From NCBI RefSeq assembly GCF_002086735.1, contig NZ_MVIJ01000002.1:62001-126000 (forward strand): a DNA stretch of 64,000 bases, read 5' to 3'. Below, in pieces: positions 1 through 10,719 of this stretch. The position numbers and the translations under genes are program-made. Position 1 is the stretch's first letter. Each line of letters starts with the position of its first letter. Under the pieces are notes generated by a model. It made no database searches and was not told the DNA's origin. It saw nothing but the letters and a program-made list of their open reading frames with translations. This stretch comes from Mycobacterium scrofulaceum. Lineage in GTDB: Bacteria; Actinomycetota; Actinomycetes; Mycobacteriales; Mycobacteriaceae.

Positions 1-2
1 TG

Positions 3-626
3 GCGGCCGCGGCGGTGCTCGACGGCCGGCGCCTCTACGCGCGGCGCGCCGACCTGCAGGCCGTCATCGCGGTGCAGGACGCGGCGCGCAGCGAGGCCCT
101 GACCGGCGCGATCGAACGGCAGGCGACCAGGCGCCGGGCGGCCCACCGCGCGGACCCGGCCCGCTGCGCCCGCGGCGACGTCAAGCACGCGATGACGGCC
201 GCCGCCCGCGTGGCCGCCGGCGAGGCGCTGACCAGGACCCAGCTGGCGAAGCTGGGCTGCGCCCTGAGCGACGCGCAGGTGCGCGACATCCTCTACGCGC
301 TTGCCGTCGGCGAGAACGCCGGCGAGGCGGAGACGTTGTGGGCGGTGCTGGCGCGCACGCTGCCGGCGCCCTGGCGGGTGGAGGCGCTGGTACTGCTCGC
401 GTTCAGCGCGTATGCCCGCGGCGACGGGCCGCTCGCCGGGGTGTCGCTGGAGGCCGCACTGCGCTGCCGGCCCCAGCACCGGATGGCGGGCATGCTGGAC
501 ACCGCGCTGCAGTCGGGGCTACGGCCCGAGGACATCCGGGAACTGGCGCTCACCGGCTACCGGCTGGCCAAGGAACTCGGGGTGCGGCTGCCGCCGCGGC
601 GGCCGTTCGGCCGCAGGGCGTGCTAG
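3..626 (+). CDS. DUF4192 family protein, 3' part only
   Basis: The reading frame is already open at the left edge, so only the C-terminal ~207 residues are present. The segment from about residue 100 (ETLWAVLARTLPAPWRVEAL) through AYARGDGPLAGVSLEAAL is the typical end of the actinobacterial DUF4192 family, whose role is unknown. In M. tuberculosis the corresponding gene (Rv2712c) also lies next to ideR. It ends 10 bp from the ideR stop, in a tail-to-tail arrangement. An apparent GTG at 15 is probably internal. Confidence 0.8.
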   Translation, partial: AAAAVLDGRRLYARRADLQAVIAVQDAARSEALTGAIERQATRRRAAHRADPARCARGDVKHAMTAAARVAAGEALTRTQLAKLGCALSDAQVRDILYALAVGENAGEAETLWAVLARTLPAPWRVEALVLLAFSAYARGDGPLAGVSLEAALRCRPQHRMAGMLDTALQSGLRPEDIRELALTGYRLAKELGVRLPPRRPFGRRAC

Positions 627-636
627 CGGCGAGCGA

Positions 637-1326
637 TCAGACCTTTTCCACCTTGACGGCGTGCGCCATCTCGTGCGGCAGGGTGACGTTCTCGTGCCCC
701 GGGATGACGATGGTCACGCCGGCGGGGCCGGTCTCGACGGTCACCCGAGCGTTGGGGACGACGCCGGCGTCCTTCAGGCGGGTGATCAGGTCGATGTCGC
801 CCTGCACGTGTTCGGTCAGCTGGCGCACGACCACGGCCACCGGCGAGCCGGGCGGCAGTTCGGTCAGCCTGACGAGGTCGGCGTCCTCGGCGCCGGAATC
901 CGGGCCCACGCCCAGGTCCAACAGGCCGGGGATCGGATTGCCGAAGGGGGAGGTGGTCGGGTGGTTGAGGACCTTCACCAGCCGACGCTCGACGTCCTCG
1001 CTCATCACGTGCTCCCAGCGGCATGCCTCGGCGTGCACTTCCTCCCATGGCACGCCGATCACGTCGACCAGCAATCGTTCGGCGAGGCGGTGCTTGCGCA
1101 TGACGGCGATGGCCAGCGCGCGGCCCTTGTCGGTGAGCTCGAGATGGCGGTCGCCGGCGACGTGGAGCAGCCCGTCGCGCTCCATGCGGGATACGGTTTG
1201 GCTGACGGTCGGCCCGCTCTGCTCGAGGCGTTCGGCGATGCGGGCACGCAGCGGCGTCACGCCCTCTTCTTCGAGGTCGTAGATGGTCCGCAGGTACATC
1301 TCGGTGGTGTCAACCAGGTCGTTCAT
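637..1326 (-). CDS. ideR: Iron-dependent repressor IdeR (DtxR family)
   Basis: This is a 229-residue DtxR-type regulator that, with Fe(II) bound, represses siderophore genes and controls iron storage. An N-terminal winged helix (about 1-73) is followed by a dimerisation domain and a C-terminal SH3-like domain (about 150-229). The metal ligands of the family are all in place: Met10, Cys102, Glu105 and His106 for one site, and His79, Glu83 and His98 for the other. The length matches the M. tuberculosis protein (230). It lies downstream of sigB on the same strand, as in other mycobacteria. The function assignment is secure. Confidence 0.97.
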   Translation of the reverse strand: MNDLVDTTEMYLRTIYDLEEEGVTPLRARIAERLEQSGPTVSQTVSRMERDGLLHVAGDRHLELTDKGRALAIAVMRKHRLAERLLVDVIGVPWEEVHAEACRWEHVMSEDVERRLVKVLNHPTTSPFGNPIPGLLDLGVGPDSGAEDADLVRLTELPPGSPVAVVVRQLTEHVQGDIDLITRLKDAGVVPNARVTVETGPAGVTIVIPGHENVTLPHEMAHAVKVEKV

Positions 1327-1398
1327 TCAGCACCTTCCATCGCCGCCGAGTCTACTTGGCCGGCTGCGTGAATGGGTGTAACGCTTCCCCGACAAGCA

Positions 1399-1428
1399 GT
1401 ATGCCCGCCGCGTCCGCGGCGGGCATAC
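1399..1428 (-). terminator. Hairpin terminator after sigB
   Basis: A perfect 14-bp inverted repeat (1399-1412 and 1415-1428) has a 2-nt loop. It sits about 80 nt past the sigB stop and about 70 nt before the ideR start. There is no U-tract, which is common for mycobacterial intrinsic terminators. It probably separates sigB from ideR transcription. Confidence 0.55.
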
Positions 1429-1507
1429 CGTCTTGCTACTGGCTCGGGCGGCGATCGCAAGCGCGGCGTTGGCCGGGCGCCGCGGGTCGCCGCAGATCTA
1501 CCGGGTC

Positions 1508-2467
1508 CTAGCTTGCGTACGACCGTAGCCGGTCGGCGCGCTCACCGTGGCGGAGTTTGGACATCACGTCCCGCTCGATCTGGCGGACCCGCTCGCGCGA
1601 GAGGCCGAACAGCTTGCCGATCTGGTCCAGCGTGCGCGGCTGGCCGTCGTCCAGGCCGAAGCGCAGCCGGATCACCTGGTGCTCGCGCTCGTCGAGAGTG
1701 GCGAGCACGCTGCGGATGTCGGTGTGCAGCAGCTCGGCGATCACCGCGTTCTCCGCGGACATCGCCTCGGCGTCCTCGATGAAGTCGCCCAGCGGGGCTT
1801 CCTCTTCGGAGCCGACCGGCATGTCCAGGCTCACCGGGTCACGGCTGTGCTCGAGTAGGTCGTTGATCTTCTCGACGGCGATGCCGGACTCGGCGGCCAG
1901 TTCCTCATCGGTCGCCTCGCGCCCCAGGTTCTGGTGCATCTCCCGCTTGATCCGCGCCAGCTTGTTGACCTGCTCGACCAGGTGCACCGGCAGGCGGATG
2001 GTGCGGCTCTGGTCGGCCATGCCGCGGGTGATGGCCTGACGGATCCACCACGTCGCGTAGGTGGAGAACTTGAAACCCTTTGTGTAGTCGAACTTTTCCA
2101 TCGCCCGGATCAGGCCCAGGTTGCCCTCCTGGATCAGGTCCAGTAGCGGCATGCCACGGCCGGTGTAGCGCTTGGCCAGCGACACCACCAGGCGCAGGTT
2201 GGCCTCCAGCAGATGACGGCGCGCGGCCTGCCCGTCGCGCACGACGGCCTCGAGGTCGCGTCGGCGGTTCTCGCCGAGGCGCTTGCGAGTCTCGAGCAGG
2301 TGCTCGGCGTAGAGCCCGGCCTCGATGCGCTTGGCCAGTTCAACTTCGCCCGCCGCGTTCAGCAGCGCCGTCTTACCGATGCCATTGAGATAAACGCGCA
2401 CGAGGTCCGCGGCGGGGCTTTGAGCATCCAGATCGCCATCAAATCTGCTCGTGCTGGCGTTCGCCAT
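1508..2467 (-). CDS. sigB: RNA polymerase sigma factor SigB
   Basis: This is a group 2 sigma factor of 319 residues, the stress-responsive paralogue of SigA in mycobacteria. Region 1.2 ([15 protein letters not shown]) is followed by region 2 with the core-binding and -10 recognition helices ([20 protein letters not shown]), region 3, and region 4.2 ([11 protein letters not shown]). I chose the ATG at 2467 because GGGAGG lies 6 nt upstream and the N-terminus then matches the usual mycobacterial length of about 320. An in-frame start at 2506 would add 13 residues and lacks such a site. Near-identity to SigA in region 2 is visible. Confidence 0.96.
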   Translation of the reverse strand: MANASTSRFDGDLDAQSPAADLVRVYLNGIGKTALLNAAGEVELAKRIEAGLYAEHLLETRKRLGENRRRDLEAVVRDGQAARRHLLEANLRLVVSLAKRYTGRGMPLLDLIQEGNLGLIRAMEKFDYTKGFKFSTYATWWIRQAITRGMADQSRTIRLPVHLVEQVNKLARIKREMHQNLGREATDEELAAESGIAVEKINDLLEHSRDPVSLDMPVGSEEEAPLGDFIEDAEAMSAENAVIAELLHTDIRSVLATLDEREHQVIRLRFGLDDGQPRTLDQIGKLFGLSRERVRQIERDVMSKLRHGERADRLRSYAS

Positions 2468-2631
2468 AGCGACCTCCCGTTCGGCTTGTACTGTCATTGG
2501 GTTCAACGACAGATCAGCCCTGAGAGTTCCCGGCCCCCTGTCATCTCACACGTCTTGACGTGCAGGAATGTGCCGTCGACCTGAGAATGTCCTGAGAAGT
2601 CGGGGCGATGCGCTGCTCGGCTGGGAACCGG

Positions 2632-3033
2632 CTAGGAAACGATGTCGCCGCCCGGGCCGGGAGGCCATCCCGGCTGGGGGCGGCGGCGCGGTTCCAGCGC
2701 CGGGCGCTGGGCGGTGGGGAACAGCGGGGTGCGCCGCGCGGCATCGTCGAAGCGGCGGGGTTCGTCGGCGCTGCGCGGTGGCCGATCGTTGGCGATCAGG
2801 ACCGCCATCCACGGCAACGGGATCGAGAGGGCCACGATGGCCAGCGAGATCAGGCCGTTGTGCCAGGCGCCGTAGGCCAGCGCGGCCAGAATCAGCGCCG
2901 GGATCCTGAACGCCATCAGCGTCAGGTACTTCCGGACCCGAGCGCGATGCTGCTCCTCGTAGGAGGGTGCTGCGGCGGTGATGAGGACTGGCCTGCCATC
3001 ATCGTCGAACCCCAACTGGGTCTCGCGCTTCAT
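2632..3033 (-). CDS. DUF3099 membrane protein
   Basis: A 133-residue protein of unknown function, syntenic with Rv2709. After a polar N-terminus there are two close hydrophobic segments (around ALILAALAYGAW and LISLAIVALSIPLPW), then a Pro/Arg-rich cytosolic tail. This is the layout of the actinobacterial DUF3099 family. The ATG at 3033 (MKRETQLGFDD) is preferred over an upstream ATG at 3105, which would overlap the divergent gene. The spacing to that gene is about 70 bp, so the two probably share a promoter region. Confidence 0.85.
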   Translation of the reverse strand: MKRETQLGFDDDGRPVLITAAAPSYEEQHRARVRKYLTLMAFRIPALILAALAYGAWHNGLISLAIVALSIPLPWMAVLIANDRPPRSADEPRRFDDAARRTPLFPTAQRPALEPRRRPQPGWPPGPGGDIVS

Positions 3034-3104
3034 TGCTCGCCGCGCCTCATTTCTCCACTCTCCCACAATCGACCGATTCCGGCAGAAGCGAGTCACGGGG
3101 CACA

Positions 3105-3353
3105 ATGTCAGGTATGCAAACCCAGACGATCGAACGCACCGAGACCGACGAACGCGTCGACGACGGGACGGGCAGCGATACGCCGAAATACTTCCACTAC
3201 GTCAAGAAGGACAAGATCGCCGAGAGCGCGGTGATGGGGAACCACGTGGTGGCGTTGTGCGGGGAGGTGTTCCCCGTCACCAAGGCGGCCAAGCCGGGCT
3301 CGCCGGTCTGCCCCGATTGCAAGCAGATCTACGACCGGATGAAGAAGGGCTAG
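3105..3353 (+). CDS. DUF3039 domain protein, small Zn-ribbon type
   Basis: An 82-residue cytosolic protein of unknown function, matching the length expected for Rv2708c. The conserved core has a His (GNHVVALCG) and Cys residues, including CPDC near the C-terminus, suggesting a bound metal. A start at 3114 (MQTQTIE) is also possible. The stop overlaps the stop of the convergent YihY gene: both use the palindrome CTAG at 3350-3353. Confidence 0.88.
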   Translation: MSGMQTQTIERTETDERVDDGTGSDTPKYFHYVKKDKIAESAVMGNHVVALCGEVFPVTKAAKPGSPVCPDCKQIYDRMKKG

Positions 3354-4342
3354 ATCGGCGCCGACGGCTCGGCCGTCACGGCGTTGTCGGGGGGCGCCGG
3401 CTCCGGTGGTGCCCCCGCGGCCCGCTTCGGCGCGGCGATGCGGGCTTGCAGCCATTTGCGCAACCGGTGGGCGTGCGTCTTCGGCGCCGGGAACTCCTCT
3501 TGGATCGCGGCGTTGAGTTCGGCCCCCAGCATGACGGCGAAGCCGCCGAAGAACGCGAACAACAGGAACGCGATCGGGGTGGCCAGCGCGCCGTAGGTGT
3601 AGCCGGTGCTGGTGATCCACCCCAGGTAGATCCGCAGGCCCAGCGTGGCGATCAGGAAGACCGCGGTGGCCAGCACCGCGCCGAAGAGCAGCCGGTGCGT
3701 CGGCAGCGGTTCGGGCAGGGCGACCCGGTACAGGATGACCACCCCCACCAGCAGGCCGAGGATCAGCACCGGGTAATAGCCGTAGCGCAGGACGTTGGCC
3801 AGGTCGTACGGGATGTGTTCGCTCACCTTGCGTGGGCCCACCACCAACACCGGCGCGGCGCACACCACGAACACCAGCATCACCACGTACAGGAACAGGG
3901 CGAACAGCCGCTGCCGCACGGGATGCCGCAACGGGGTCTGGTCGTGCGCCTCCACCACCGCGTCGACGTACGCCGAGATGGCCGACGAACCGGCCCACAT
4001 CGAGATCAGGAAGCCCACCGACACCACCTCGCCCCGCGCGTTGGCGGTGACGTCGCGGATGGTCGGCTCGATGATCTCGTTGACGACGCTGGGGGAGAAG
4101 AAGCTGCGGATCGCCGAGATGATGCTCTTCTCGATCGCCGTCAACGTGTCCGGGCCGAACAGTGGCGCCACGTAGGCCAGGCTCCCGAGCATCCCGAGCA
4201 GCAGCGGCGGAAGCGACAGCGCCGACCAGAAACCCGCCTGCGCGGACTCGGAAAAGATGGAGTCATCCCAGCTTTTCGCGAGGGTCCTCAGACTGAGTCG
4301 CCAGATGTGATGGCGGGACGGTTTTGCGACTTGATCGCTCAT
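3350..4342 (-). CDS. YihY/virulence factor BrkB family membrane protein
   Basis: A 330-residue inner-membrane protein, syntenic with Rv2707. About six hydrophobic segments are visible, starting near residue 45 and ending with a Gly-rich helix (FFGGFAVMLGAELNAAIQEE) that is the hallmark of the BrkB/YihY family. The cytosolic tail is Ala/Pro rich. The older ribonuclease BN label for this family is not supported; transport or envelope roles have been proposed without proof. Confidence 0.93.
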   Translation of the reverse strand: MSDQVAKPSRHHIWRLSLRTLAKSWDDSIFSESAQAGFWSALSLPPLLLGMLGSLAYVAPLFGPDTLTAIEKSIISAIRSFFSPSVVNEIIEPTIRDVTANARGEVVSVGFLISMWAGSSAISAYVDAVVEAHDQTPLRHPVRQRLFALFLYVVMLVFVVCAAPVLVVGPRKVSEHIPYDLANVLRYGYYPVLILGLLVGVVILYRVALPEPLPTHRLLFGAVLATAVFLIATLGLRIYLGWITSTGYTYGALATPIAFLLFAFFGGFAVMLGAELNAAIQEEFPAPKTHAHRLRKWLQARIAAPKRAAGAPPEPAPPDNAVTAEPSAPI

Positions 4343-4369
4343 ACCCGTCCAGCATTACCGAAGACTGGC

Positions 4370-4393
4370 CCCGTCGCCCACATTGGCGACGGG
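4370..4393 (-). terminator. Hairpin after the DUF7455 gene
   Basis: A perfect 9-bp inverted repeat, CCCGTCGCC/GGCGACGGG, with a 6-nt loop. It lies 14 nt past the stop of the small zinc-ribbon gene and upstream of the YihY start. It probably ends transcription of the small gene. Confidence 0.5.
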
Positions 4394-4406
4394 TGAGTTG
4401 GCCGAC

Positions 4407-4592
4407 CTAGCTTCCGCTGACCTCCAGGACGGCGGACAGCTCGGTCAGCTTGGCCTCGTGCTCGTTGGCGTGATGCTGGCAGAAGAGAAGCTCGGCTCCT
4501 GAAGGCAGCGTGGCGCGGACTCGAGCGGCGGCACCGCAGCGGTCGCAGCGGTCCGCACGGGTGAGCTCGGGACTGGTCAGAGTTGCATTCAT
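4407..4592 (-). CDS. Small DUF7455-type zinc-ribbon protein
   Basis: A 61-residue protein with two metal-ligand pairs: CDRCG near residue 17 and CQHHANEHE near residue 42. This gives one compact Zn site. It is common in actinobacteria next to sigA/sigB and its role is unknown. The start at 4592 is fixed by GGAG just upstream. The frame stays open further upstream without a comparable ribosome site. Confidence 0.85.
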   Translation of the reverse strand: MNATLTSPELTRADRCDRCGAAARVRATLPSGAELLFCQHHANEHEAKLTELSAVLEVSGS

Positions 4593-4728
4593 GGCTTCTC
4601 CGTTCTTGCTTTTATTCACTCTCTCAGACGTATGGGGTTTTCGCGTTGTTCCCCGATCGTTATCGGGTGTGTCGTTTCTCACGGCGTGTAAACGTTTCGT
4701 TGCGGAAGGCTCTCTACAGTGATCACTT

Positions 4729-5094
4729 GTGACTTTCGCTCCTGACCTGCTGGTACATCTGTGCGGGCGCGACGAGTGGTTCGGTGCCCGCGCCGCCGGC
4801 GAGATCCGTCCCGACGCGTCGGGCGGCGGCCGCTTCATTCATCTTTCGGCGCCCGGGCAGGTCCACCTGCCCGCCAACCGTCTCTACCGGGGGCGCGACG
4901 ACCTGGTGCTGCTGCACATCGACCCGGCGCGGCTGAACTCCGAAGTTCGTTGGGAGCCAGGGGTAGCAACGGATCCGGAGTCGATGCTGTTCCCGCACCT
5001 GTACGGTCCGCTGCCCGTCGGCGCGGTGATTCGGGTCACCGATTACCGGCCCGGGCCCGACGGGACGTTCCCGGCGGCCGGGGGGTCGACGTAG
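4729..5094 (+). CDS. DUF952 domain protein
   Basis: A 121-residue protein syntenic with Rv2705c. The DUF952 fold shows as an N-terminal LVHLCGRDEW, a central FIHLSAPGQVHLPANRLY segment and LVLLHIDPARL. The family resembles ADP-ribosyltransferase-like folds, but no activity is established. The GTG start at 4729 is the only good option. Its last 52 bp overlap the 3' end of the convergent RidA gene. Confidence 0.88.
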   Translation: MTFAPDLLVHLCGRDEWFGARAAGEIRPDASGGGRFIHLSAPGQVHLPANRLYRGRDDLVLLHIDPARLNSEVRWEPGVATDPESMLFPHLYGPLPVGAVIRVTDYRPGPDGTFPAAGGST

Positions 5095-5456
5095 GCATCG
5101 GCCTCGATCTCGACCAGCAGCTCGGGCGCGATCAGGGCCGACACCTCCACCATCGTCGCCGCGGGACGGATGGTTCCGAAGACCTCCGCGTGCACCGCCG
5201 CGACCTCGCGCCAACGGGAGATGTCGGTGACGTAGACGCGGGTGCGGACCACGTCGGTGAGCGCCGCCCCCGCCCGCCCCAGCGCAGTCTCGATGCGGCG
5301 CAGGGCGTCTCGGGTCTGTGCGGCGACGTCCGTCGCCGGGCCGGCGCCGGTCGTTCCGGCAACCGACACGTGCGGGCCGACCCGAACGGCACGCGAATAG
5401 CCGACGGTGTCCTCGAACTCCGATTCCGAGGAGACCAGTGTGCGGTTGGCTGCCAT
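5043..5456 (-). CDS. RidA family protein (YjgF/UK114)
   Basis: A 137-residue protein of the RidA fold, the family that hydrolyses reactive enamine/imine intermediates made by PLP enzymes. Recognisable pieces are the N-terminal YSRAVRVGPHVSVAGTTG, the trimer-core helix (AQTRDALRRIETAL) and the C-terminal LLVEIEADAYVD. The family Arg that binds substrate carboxylates is plausible in RTRVYVTDI. The ATG at 5456 gives normal family length; the frame is open 75 nt further but Arg-rich. Syntenic with Rv2704. Confidence 0.93.
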   Translation of the reverse strand: MAANRTLVSSESEFEDTVGYSRAVRVGPHVSVAGTTGAGPATDVAAQTRDALRRIETALGRAGAALTDVVRTRVYVTDISRWREVAAVHAEVFGTIRPAATMVEVSALIAPELLVEIEADAYVDPPAAGNVPSGPGR

Positions 5457-5560
5457 GCGCCTCACCGTACGACGACGCCGCGGCCGGCGCGACGCATTTT
5501 CGGCGACGAGGTCAACGAGGTTGCGCGGCAACGGGTTCCGCGATGACAGGCGCCGGGTGC

Positions 5561-7075
<1,515 letters not shown>

Positions 7076-7251
7076 TTACACCCCTTCGTTTGGACTCACC
7101 TTCGGTGGGTAATGGGCATGGTTAACCGAAAGTGTCTGCTATGTCGATGTCGGCGTTGGATCAGCGTGGGTATCTGCACGCTATCGGTCGGGCGGTCGCC
7201 GATGACCATTGTAACGACAGTGCCCCGCCGAACGGCTCTGCCGGGCGAAAA

Positions 7252-8061
7252 TCAGTGGGTCACGTCCGAGGTCGAGGCCATGGCGGCGCCGACTATTCCG
7301 GCGGTGTTGAGCAGGGCCGCAGCCACCACCGGGGTGCGGTTTTCCAGCAGCGGTAGCCATTTGTCGGCCTTGCGGCTGATGCCGCCGCCGGCGATGAACA
7401 GGTCCGGCCAGACCGCATTCTCGATGGCCACCAGCACCCGGGTGACCTGCTTGGCCCACTTCTCGTAGCTCCAGCCGTTCCGCTCTTTGACCGACGAGGC
7501 CGCGCGCAGTTCGGCTTCCTTACCGCCGACCTCGAGATGCCCGAACTCGGTGTTGGGGATCAGCACGCCGTTGTGAATCACCGCGGAGCCGATCCCGGTG
7601 CCGAACGTCAGCAACACGACCAGGCCGGACTGGTTCCTGCCCGCCCCGTAGTGCTCCTCGGCCAGCCCGGCGGCGTCCGCATCGTTGAGCACCGTGACGT
7701 CCTGGCCGTCCAGCGCGGCGCTGATGATGTCGCGCGCGTTGGTGCCGATCCACGATTTGTCGACGTTGGCCGCCGTCTGGACCACACCGTGGGTGACCAC
7801 CCCCGGATAGGTCACCCCGAGCGGACCGGTCCAGCCGAACGCGTTGACGACCTCGGCGATGGTCTTGGCGACCGCCTGGGGGGTCGCGGGTTGCGGGGTC
7901 AACAGCTTGATCCGCTCGCCGATCAGCTGCCCGGTGTCCATGTCGACGATGCCGCCCTTGATGCCGCTGCCGCCGACGTCGATGCCGAAACCCCGACGCT
8001 GTGGTGTGCCGACGGCCGCGCCGGCGGCGGGCGTGTCCGTAGTCGAGTCGGTGCTGGTCAT
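7252..8061 (-). CDS. ppgK: Polyphosphate glucokinase PpgK
   Basis: A 269-residue ROK-fold kinase that phosphorylates glucose using polyphosphate (and ATP). Motifs seen: phosphate-1 GIDVGGSGIKGGIVD near residue 26, the catalytic LNDADAAGLAEEHYGAG region and phosphate-2 LLTFGTGIGSAV. The start is fixed by AGGAG 5 nt upstream of the ATG. Syntenic with Rv2702, between sigA and suhB, facing the same way as sigA. Confidence 0.96.
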   Translation of the reverse strand: MTSTDSTTDTPAAGAAVGTPQRRGFGIDVGGSGIKGGIVDMDTGQLIGERIKLLTPQPATPQAVAKTIAEVVNAFGWTGPLGVTYPGVVTHGVVQTAANVDKSWIGTNARDIISAALDGQDVTVLNDADAAGLAEEHYGAGRNQSGLVVLLTFGTGIGSAVIHNGVLIPNTEFGHLEVGGKEAELRAASSVKERNGWSYEKWAKQVTRVLVAIENAVWPDLFIAGGGISRKADKWLPLLENRTPVVAAALLNTAGIVGAAMASTSDVTH

Positions 8062-8163
8062 CGAAGCTCCTGCGGGTCCTTGGGCTGTGCGCCCACCTTA
8101 GCCCGGCGTGGTGGTGGCTAAGGGGTATCTGCGGGGCCGTGGCGGTTGTGATGCGATAGACCC

Positions 8164-9042
8164 GTGACCCGAGGAGACGACGACCCCGACCGGTTGCGCG
8201 CGGTGGCCGAGTCGCTGGCCTCCGAGGCCGCCGCGTTCGTGCGGCGCCGGCGCGCAGAGGTGTTCGGCGCGGCCGGGGCGAGCTCGACATCCCCCGGCGA
8301 CGGCGCGGTGCGGTCGAAGAGCACCCCCACCGATCCGGTGACCGTCGTCGACACCGAGACGGAGCGCCTGCTGCGGGACCGGCTGGCCGAATTGCGGCCC
8401 GGTGACCCGATTCTCGGGGAGGAGGGCGGTGGCCCGGCCGATCCGGCGGCCACGCCAGTGGACGCGATCACCTGGGTGCTCGACCCCATCGACGGCACGG
8501 TGAACTTCGTCTACGGCATTCCGGCGTACGCGGTGTCGGTCGGCGTGCAAGTCGACGGCGTGTCGGTGGCGGGGGCGGTCGCCGACGTCGTCGGTGGCCG
8601 GGTGTACTCGGCCGCGGTCGGGCTGGGCGCGCACGTCGTCGACGAGCGGGGCGTCAACCCGTTGCGATGTGCCGAGGTCGACGATTTGTCAATGGCGTTG
8701 CTGGGCACCGGTTTCGGTTACTCCCGGCAGCGTCGGGCCGCGCAGGCGGAGCTGTTGGCGCGGCTGCTGCCGGTGGTCCGCGACGTCCGCCGGATCGGTT
8801 CGGCCGCGCTGGACTTGTGCATGGTCGCGGCGGGCCGGCTCGACGCGTTCTACGAGCACGGCCTGCAGCCGTGGGATTGCGCCGCGGGCGCGCTGATCGC
8901 GGCCGAGGCGGGGGCGCGGGTCTCGTTGCCGCCGCGCGACGTCGAGGGTGCCGGGCTGGTGCTGGCGGCCGCCCCGGGAATCGCCGACGAGCTACTGGCC
9001 GCGCTGGACGAAATCGACGGCCTGGACCCGATTCTCGACTGA
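8164..9042 (+). CDS. suhB: Inositol monophosphatase family protein SuhB
   Basis: A 292-residue Mg-dependent, Li-sensitive-type phosphatase acting on inositol-1-phosphate, part of the supply of inositol for phosphatidylinositol mannosides and mycothiol. The metal motifs are present: GEEGG, DPIDGTVNF (near residue 108) and LQPWDCAAG (near residue 234). Start is GTG at 8164. It diverges from ppgK with ~100 bp between them and ends 6 bp from the convergent cei. Confidence 0.95.
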   Translation: MTRGDDDPDRLRAVAESLASEAAAFVRRRRAEVFGAAGASSTSPGDGAVRSKSTPTDPVTVVDTETERLLRDRLAELRPGDPILGEEGGGPADPAATPVDAITWVLDPIDGTVNFVYGIPAYAVSVGVQVDGVSVAGAVADVVGGRVYSAAVGLGAHVVDERGVNPLRCAEVDDLSMALLGTGFGYSRQRRAAQAELLARLLPVVRDVRRIGSAALDLCMVAAGRLDAFYEHGLQPWDCAAGALIAAEAGARVSLPPRDVEGAGLVLAAAPGIADELLAALDEIDGLDPILD

Positions 9043-9048
9043 CGTCGG

Positions 9049-9699
9049 TCAGCAGCTGCTGGAGTGGATCTTGGTGAGCAGCGCCGGGTCCGACGGCTCG
9101 GTGGCGCCGGGGCGCAGGGTGGCCAGTACGGCGTCGATGTCGTCGTTGTGGGCCAGCGCGGTGAAGTCCGTGCCCAGCGCCAGGTCGACGGAGTCGTCGG
9201 CGCGGCTGTCGTTGAACAGCTCCATACACGGCGCCACCAGCCACACCGCGGCCGCGGTGGCCTGCCCGGCGGTACCGAACCGGATCTCGCCCTGACAGGT
9301 GAGCCGGGCGCCGGCATACAGCGGGTCGTTGGCGGCGGCGGGCGCAGCGAAGCCGAGGTCTTTGAGCGCGCCCGCGACGTCGCCGGCTTGTCCGCCTCGG
9401 CCGCTGGCGTTGAGCACCCGGACCTTGGTGTCGCTGAGTTTGGCGGGTGTGACATCCATCATCGCGCTTCGCGAGACCTGCTCGCCGAGCTGAGCCGGCG
9501 CCGATCCATCCGCCTTCGGCGGCGGGTTGCACACCGCCACCTCGTGCACCTTCGCGGGCCTGGTCAGCGCGATCGTCCACACCACGGCCGTCACCACGAC
9601 GAGGAAAACCACCACCACGATGGCGGGCCGGGGATTGCGCCGCCGGAAGGGCCGGCCGTGCTTGTCGAACGCGGTACCCTCGGTGATTTGTGCGACCAC
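9049..9699 (-). CDS. cei: Envelope integrity protein Cei
   Basis: A 216-residue protein syntenic with Rv2700 (Cei), which is needed for a normal mycobacterial envelope. A short basic cytosolic N-terminus precedes one transmembrane helix (about residues 26-46), then an extracytoplasmic LytR_C-type domain (VRVLNASGRGGQAGDVA is the hallmark) and a second paired region. Four cysteines in the exported part suggest disulfides. Start is GTG; the ribosome site is weak. Confidence 0.93.
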   Translation of the reverse strand: MVAQITEGTAFDKHGRPFRRRNPRPAIVVVVFLVVVTAVVWTIALTRPAKVHEVAVCNPPPKADGSAPAQLGEQVSRSAMMDVTPAKLSDTKVRVLNASGRGGQAGDVAGALKDLGFAAPAAANDPLYAGARLTCQGEIRFGTAGQATAAAVWLVAPCMELFNDSRADDSVDLALGTDFTALAHNDDIDAVLATLRPGATEPSDPALLTKIHSSSC

Positions 9700-9893
9700 A
9701 GGTGCACTCTAATCGCACGAGAAACGCACTGTTCAAAGGCGAACGCAAGGGCCAAGATGGGCGTGTGACGTAAATCACACATTAACGGCCCACGATACGG
9801 GCACGAATCGTTTGGTGGATGCGTTCGACGCTGGTACAAAGCGATGCCTGAGATTACGAGGGCATGCAGAGGCAATAGGGCAGGGGAAGAGAT

Positions 9894-10196
9894 ATGCCTA
9901 CCGACTATGACGCTCCACGGCGCACCGAGACGGACGACGTCTCGGAAGATTCGCTGGAGGAGCTCAAAGCCCGACGCAACGAGGCGGCCTCGGCCGTCGT
10001 CGACGTCGACGAATCCGAAACCGCTGAGTCTTTCGAGCTGCCCGGCGCCGACCTGTCCGGGGAAGAACTGTCCGTGCGAGTCATTCCGAAGCAGGCTGAC
10101 GAGTTCACCTGCTCGAGTTGCTTCCTGGTGCAACACCGCAGCCGGTTGGCCAGCGAGAAGAACGGCTTGATGATCTGTACCGACTGCGCGGCCTGA
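9894..10196 (+). CDS. DUF4193 zinc-ribbon protein
   Basis: A 100-residue acidic protein, syntenic with Rv2699c. The N-terminus MPTDYDAPR is nearly invariant in the family. Two Cys pairs (CSSC and CTDC) near the C-terminus form a zinc ribbon. AGGGGAAGAG lies just before the ATG. Its function is not known. Confidence 0.93.
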   Translation: MPTDYDAPRRTETDDVSEDSLEELKARRNEAASAVVDVDESETAESFELPGADLSGEELSVRVIPKQADEFTCSSCFLVQHRSRLASEKNGLMICTDCAA

Positions 10197-10208
10197 TCGG
10201 TTTCGAGG

Positions 10209-10694
10209 TCAGCTGCGCAATGCCGATAGCACCCGCTCCGGGTGGCGGCAGCTCACCAGCCAGTACGGCGTCGGGTCGTCCGGATCGTCGAGGACGACCA
10301 GGACCATCGGACCGACCCATGCCCGGTGCAGGACGAACGCCGCCGGGTCGAGCTGGCGGCCCAGGGCCGCGGACTTGGCCGACGGGGCTACCGCTGCGGA
10401 TCGGGCGATCGCGGTGACCGGCAGGTGCGCCTCGCCGGCCCACAGCTCCACCCCTCCCGGGACCTTCGGATCGGCGGTGACCCGGATCTCGACGCGGCCC
10501 AGCCACCACAGCGCCCCGGCCGCGACGGCGAACAGCGTTGCGTACGGCAGCCACGTCGGTCCGGGGGCGACACCCATGTTGACTTCGAAAGCGATGAGGC
10601 CCGCCAGCCCGAAGCCCAGCGGCCACCACCACCAGGGCACCCACAGTCGTTCGCGATATCGCAGACTGTGCGGCGCGACGCGCGTACCGGACAC
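10209..10694 (-). CDS. DUF3093 membrane protein
   Basis: A 161-residue protein, matching Rv2698. Two transmembrane segments at the N-terminus ([20 protein letters not shown], then [18 protein letters not shown]) precede a cytosolic beta-rich domain. The GTG at 10694 gives the family length. It diverges from dut with only 25 bp between start codons, so the promoters must overlap. Confidence 0.9.
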   Translation of the reverse strand: MSGTRVAPHSLRYRERLWVPWWWWPLGFGLAGLIAFEVNMGVAPGPTWLPYATLFAVAAGALWWLGRVEIRVTADPKVPGGVELWAGEAHLPVTAIARSAAVAPSAKSAALGRQLDPAAFVLHRAWVGPMVLVVLDDPDDPTPYWLVSCRHPERVLSALRS

Positions 10695-10719
10695 GCAGTC
10701 AAGGGTAATCTGTGGCCCC

